Assembly: GCA_030608565.1 (NCBI GenBank)
Contig: JAUWDY010000016.1
Location: forward strand, 1 to 40,036
Reading direction: 5' to 3'
From: Candidatus Bathyarchaeota archaeon
Lineage (GTDB): Archaea; Thermoproteota; Bathyarchaeia; Bathyarchaeales; Bathyarchaeaceae
DNA length: 40,036 nt
The first letter of the stretch is position 1; each line of letters starts with the position of its first letter. The notes below the pieces were generated by a model, which did no database searches, was not told the origin of the DNA, and was given only the letters and a program-made list of their open reading frames with translations. Of the stretch, positions 40,024 through 40,036 are shown one piece after another. The translations under genes and the position numbers were made by a program.

Positions 40024-40036
40024 ACTTGTGTATTCC

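Noticed and set aside
1-40036. CRISPR array or transposase/integrase
   Set aside because: I saw no regularly spaced direct repeats and no recombinase-like ORF in any frame, so the island has no visible mobility gene.

Overview
This 40 kb window is archaeal chromosome. It carries FEN1, a Zn-ribbon/cyclin-type TFB, Gar1, ribosomal protein L40e, diphthine synthase, archaeal Trm5 and TrmI, the archaeal FAD synthase RibL with the HTH-fused CTP-dependent riboflavin kinase RbkR, and tRNAs with no encoded CCA, one of them interrupted by a bulge-helix-bulge intron. Short gene gaps, many TTG/GTG starts, TATA-type promoters (some placed for leaderless transcripts) and the gene mix (SpoIIM-like, DUF371, DUF357, EtfAB with HdrD-like, Fae) suggest a TACK-group anaerobe, most like Bathyarchaeia. 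That placement is inference.

Layout. 0-4.4 kb: an edge-truncated ORF, a very short L40e, a small one-TM protein, fen1, pcm (interrupted by a 30-nt element that looks like a spliced mRNA intron) and glmS. 4.6-10.5 kb: membrane proteins (SpoIIM-like, DUF4234-like), a wHTH protein fused to an S-layer-like domain, DUF371, trm5, and a thioredoxin/polyferredoxin pair. 10.8-17.6 kb: tRNA-Lys, the overlapping operon dphB-DUF357-ribL facing rbkR, a LysE exporter, adenylate kinase, and a tldD-pmbA pair. 17.8-21.4 kb: tRNA-Leu, an inositol-phosphatase family enzyme, a phosphoesterase, a Cys-rich small protein, tRNA-Met with a non-canonical intron, a Lys-rich small protein, tRNA-Ala, tRNA-His and a truncated regulator.

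21.4-28.1 kb is an accessory island of poorly known genes: a membrane C39-like peptidase, a UDG-fold-like protein, an M48-like zincin, a wHTH regulator, a 45-aa double CxxC protein translationally coupled to a coiled-coil/TM protein, and a PD-(D/E)XK nuclease-like protein. The palindromic word TGCATGCA occurs six times in the window, always between genes. Five of the six copies are in this island, and pairs of them bracket individual genes.

28.1-40 kb returns to housekeeping and metabolism: trmI; a fusion of a DapA-superfamily aldolase with formaldehyde-activating enzyme (Fae); the collapsed remnant of an aldehyde:ferredoxin oxidoreductase; an unrecognised 432-aa protein; an acyl-CoA oxidation module (HdrD-like Fe-S protein, EtfB, EtfA, acyl-CoA dehydrogenase) facing a DUF35-thiolase pair; then tfb and gar1.

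The strongest candidates for something new are the apparent BHB intron inside pcm (its removal restores the conserved SAPHM motif exactly), the aldolase-Fae fusion, and the TGCATGCA-bracketed accessory genes.
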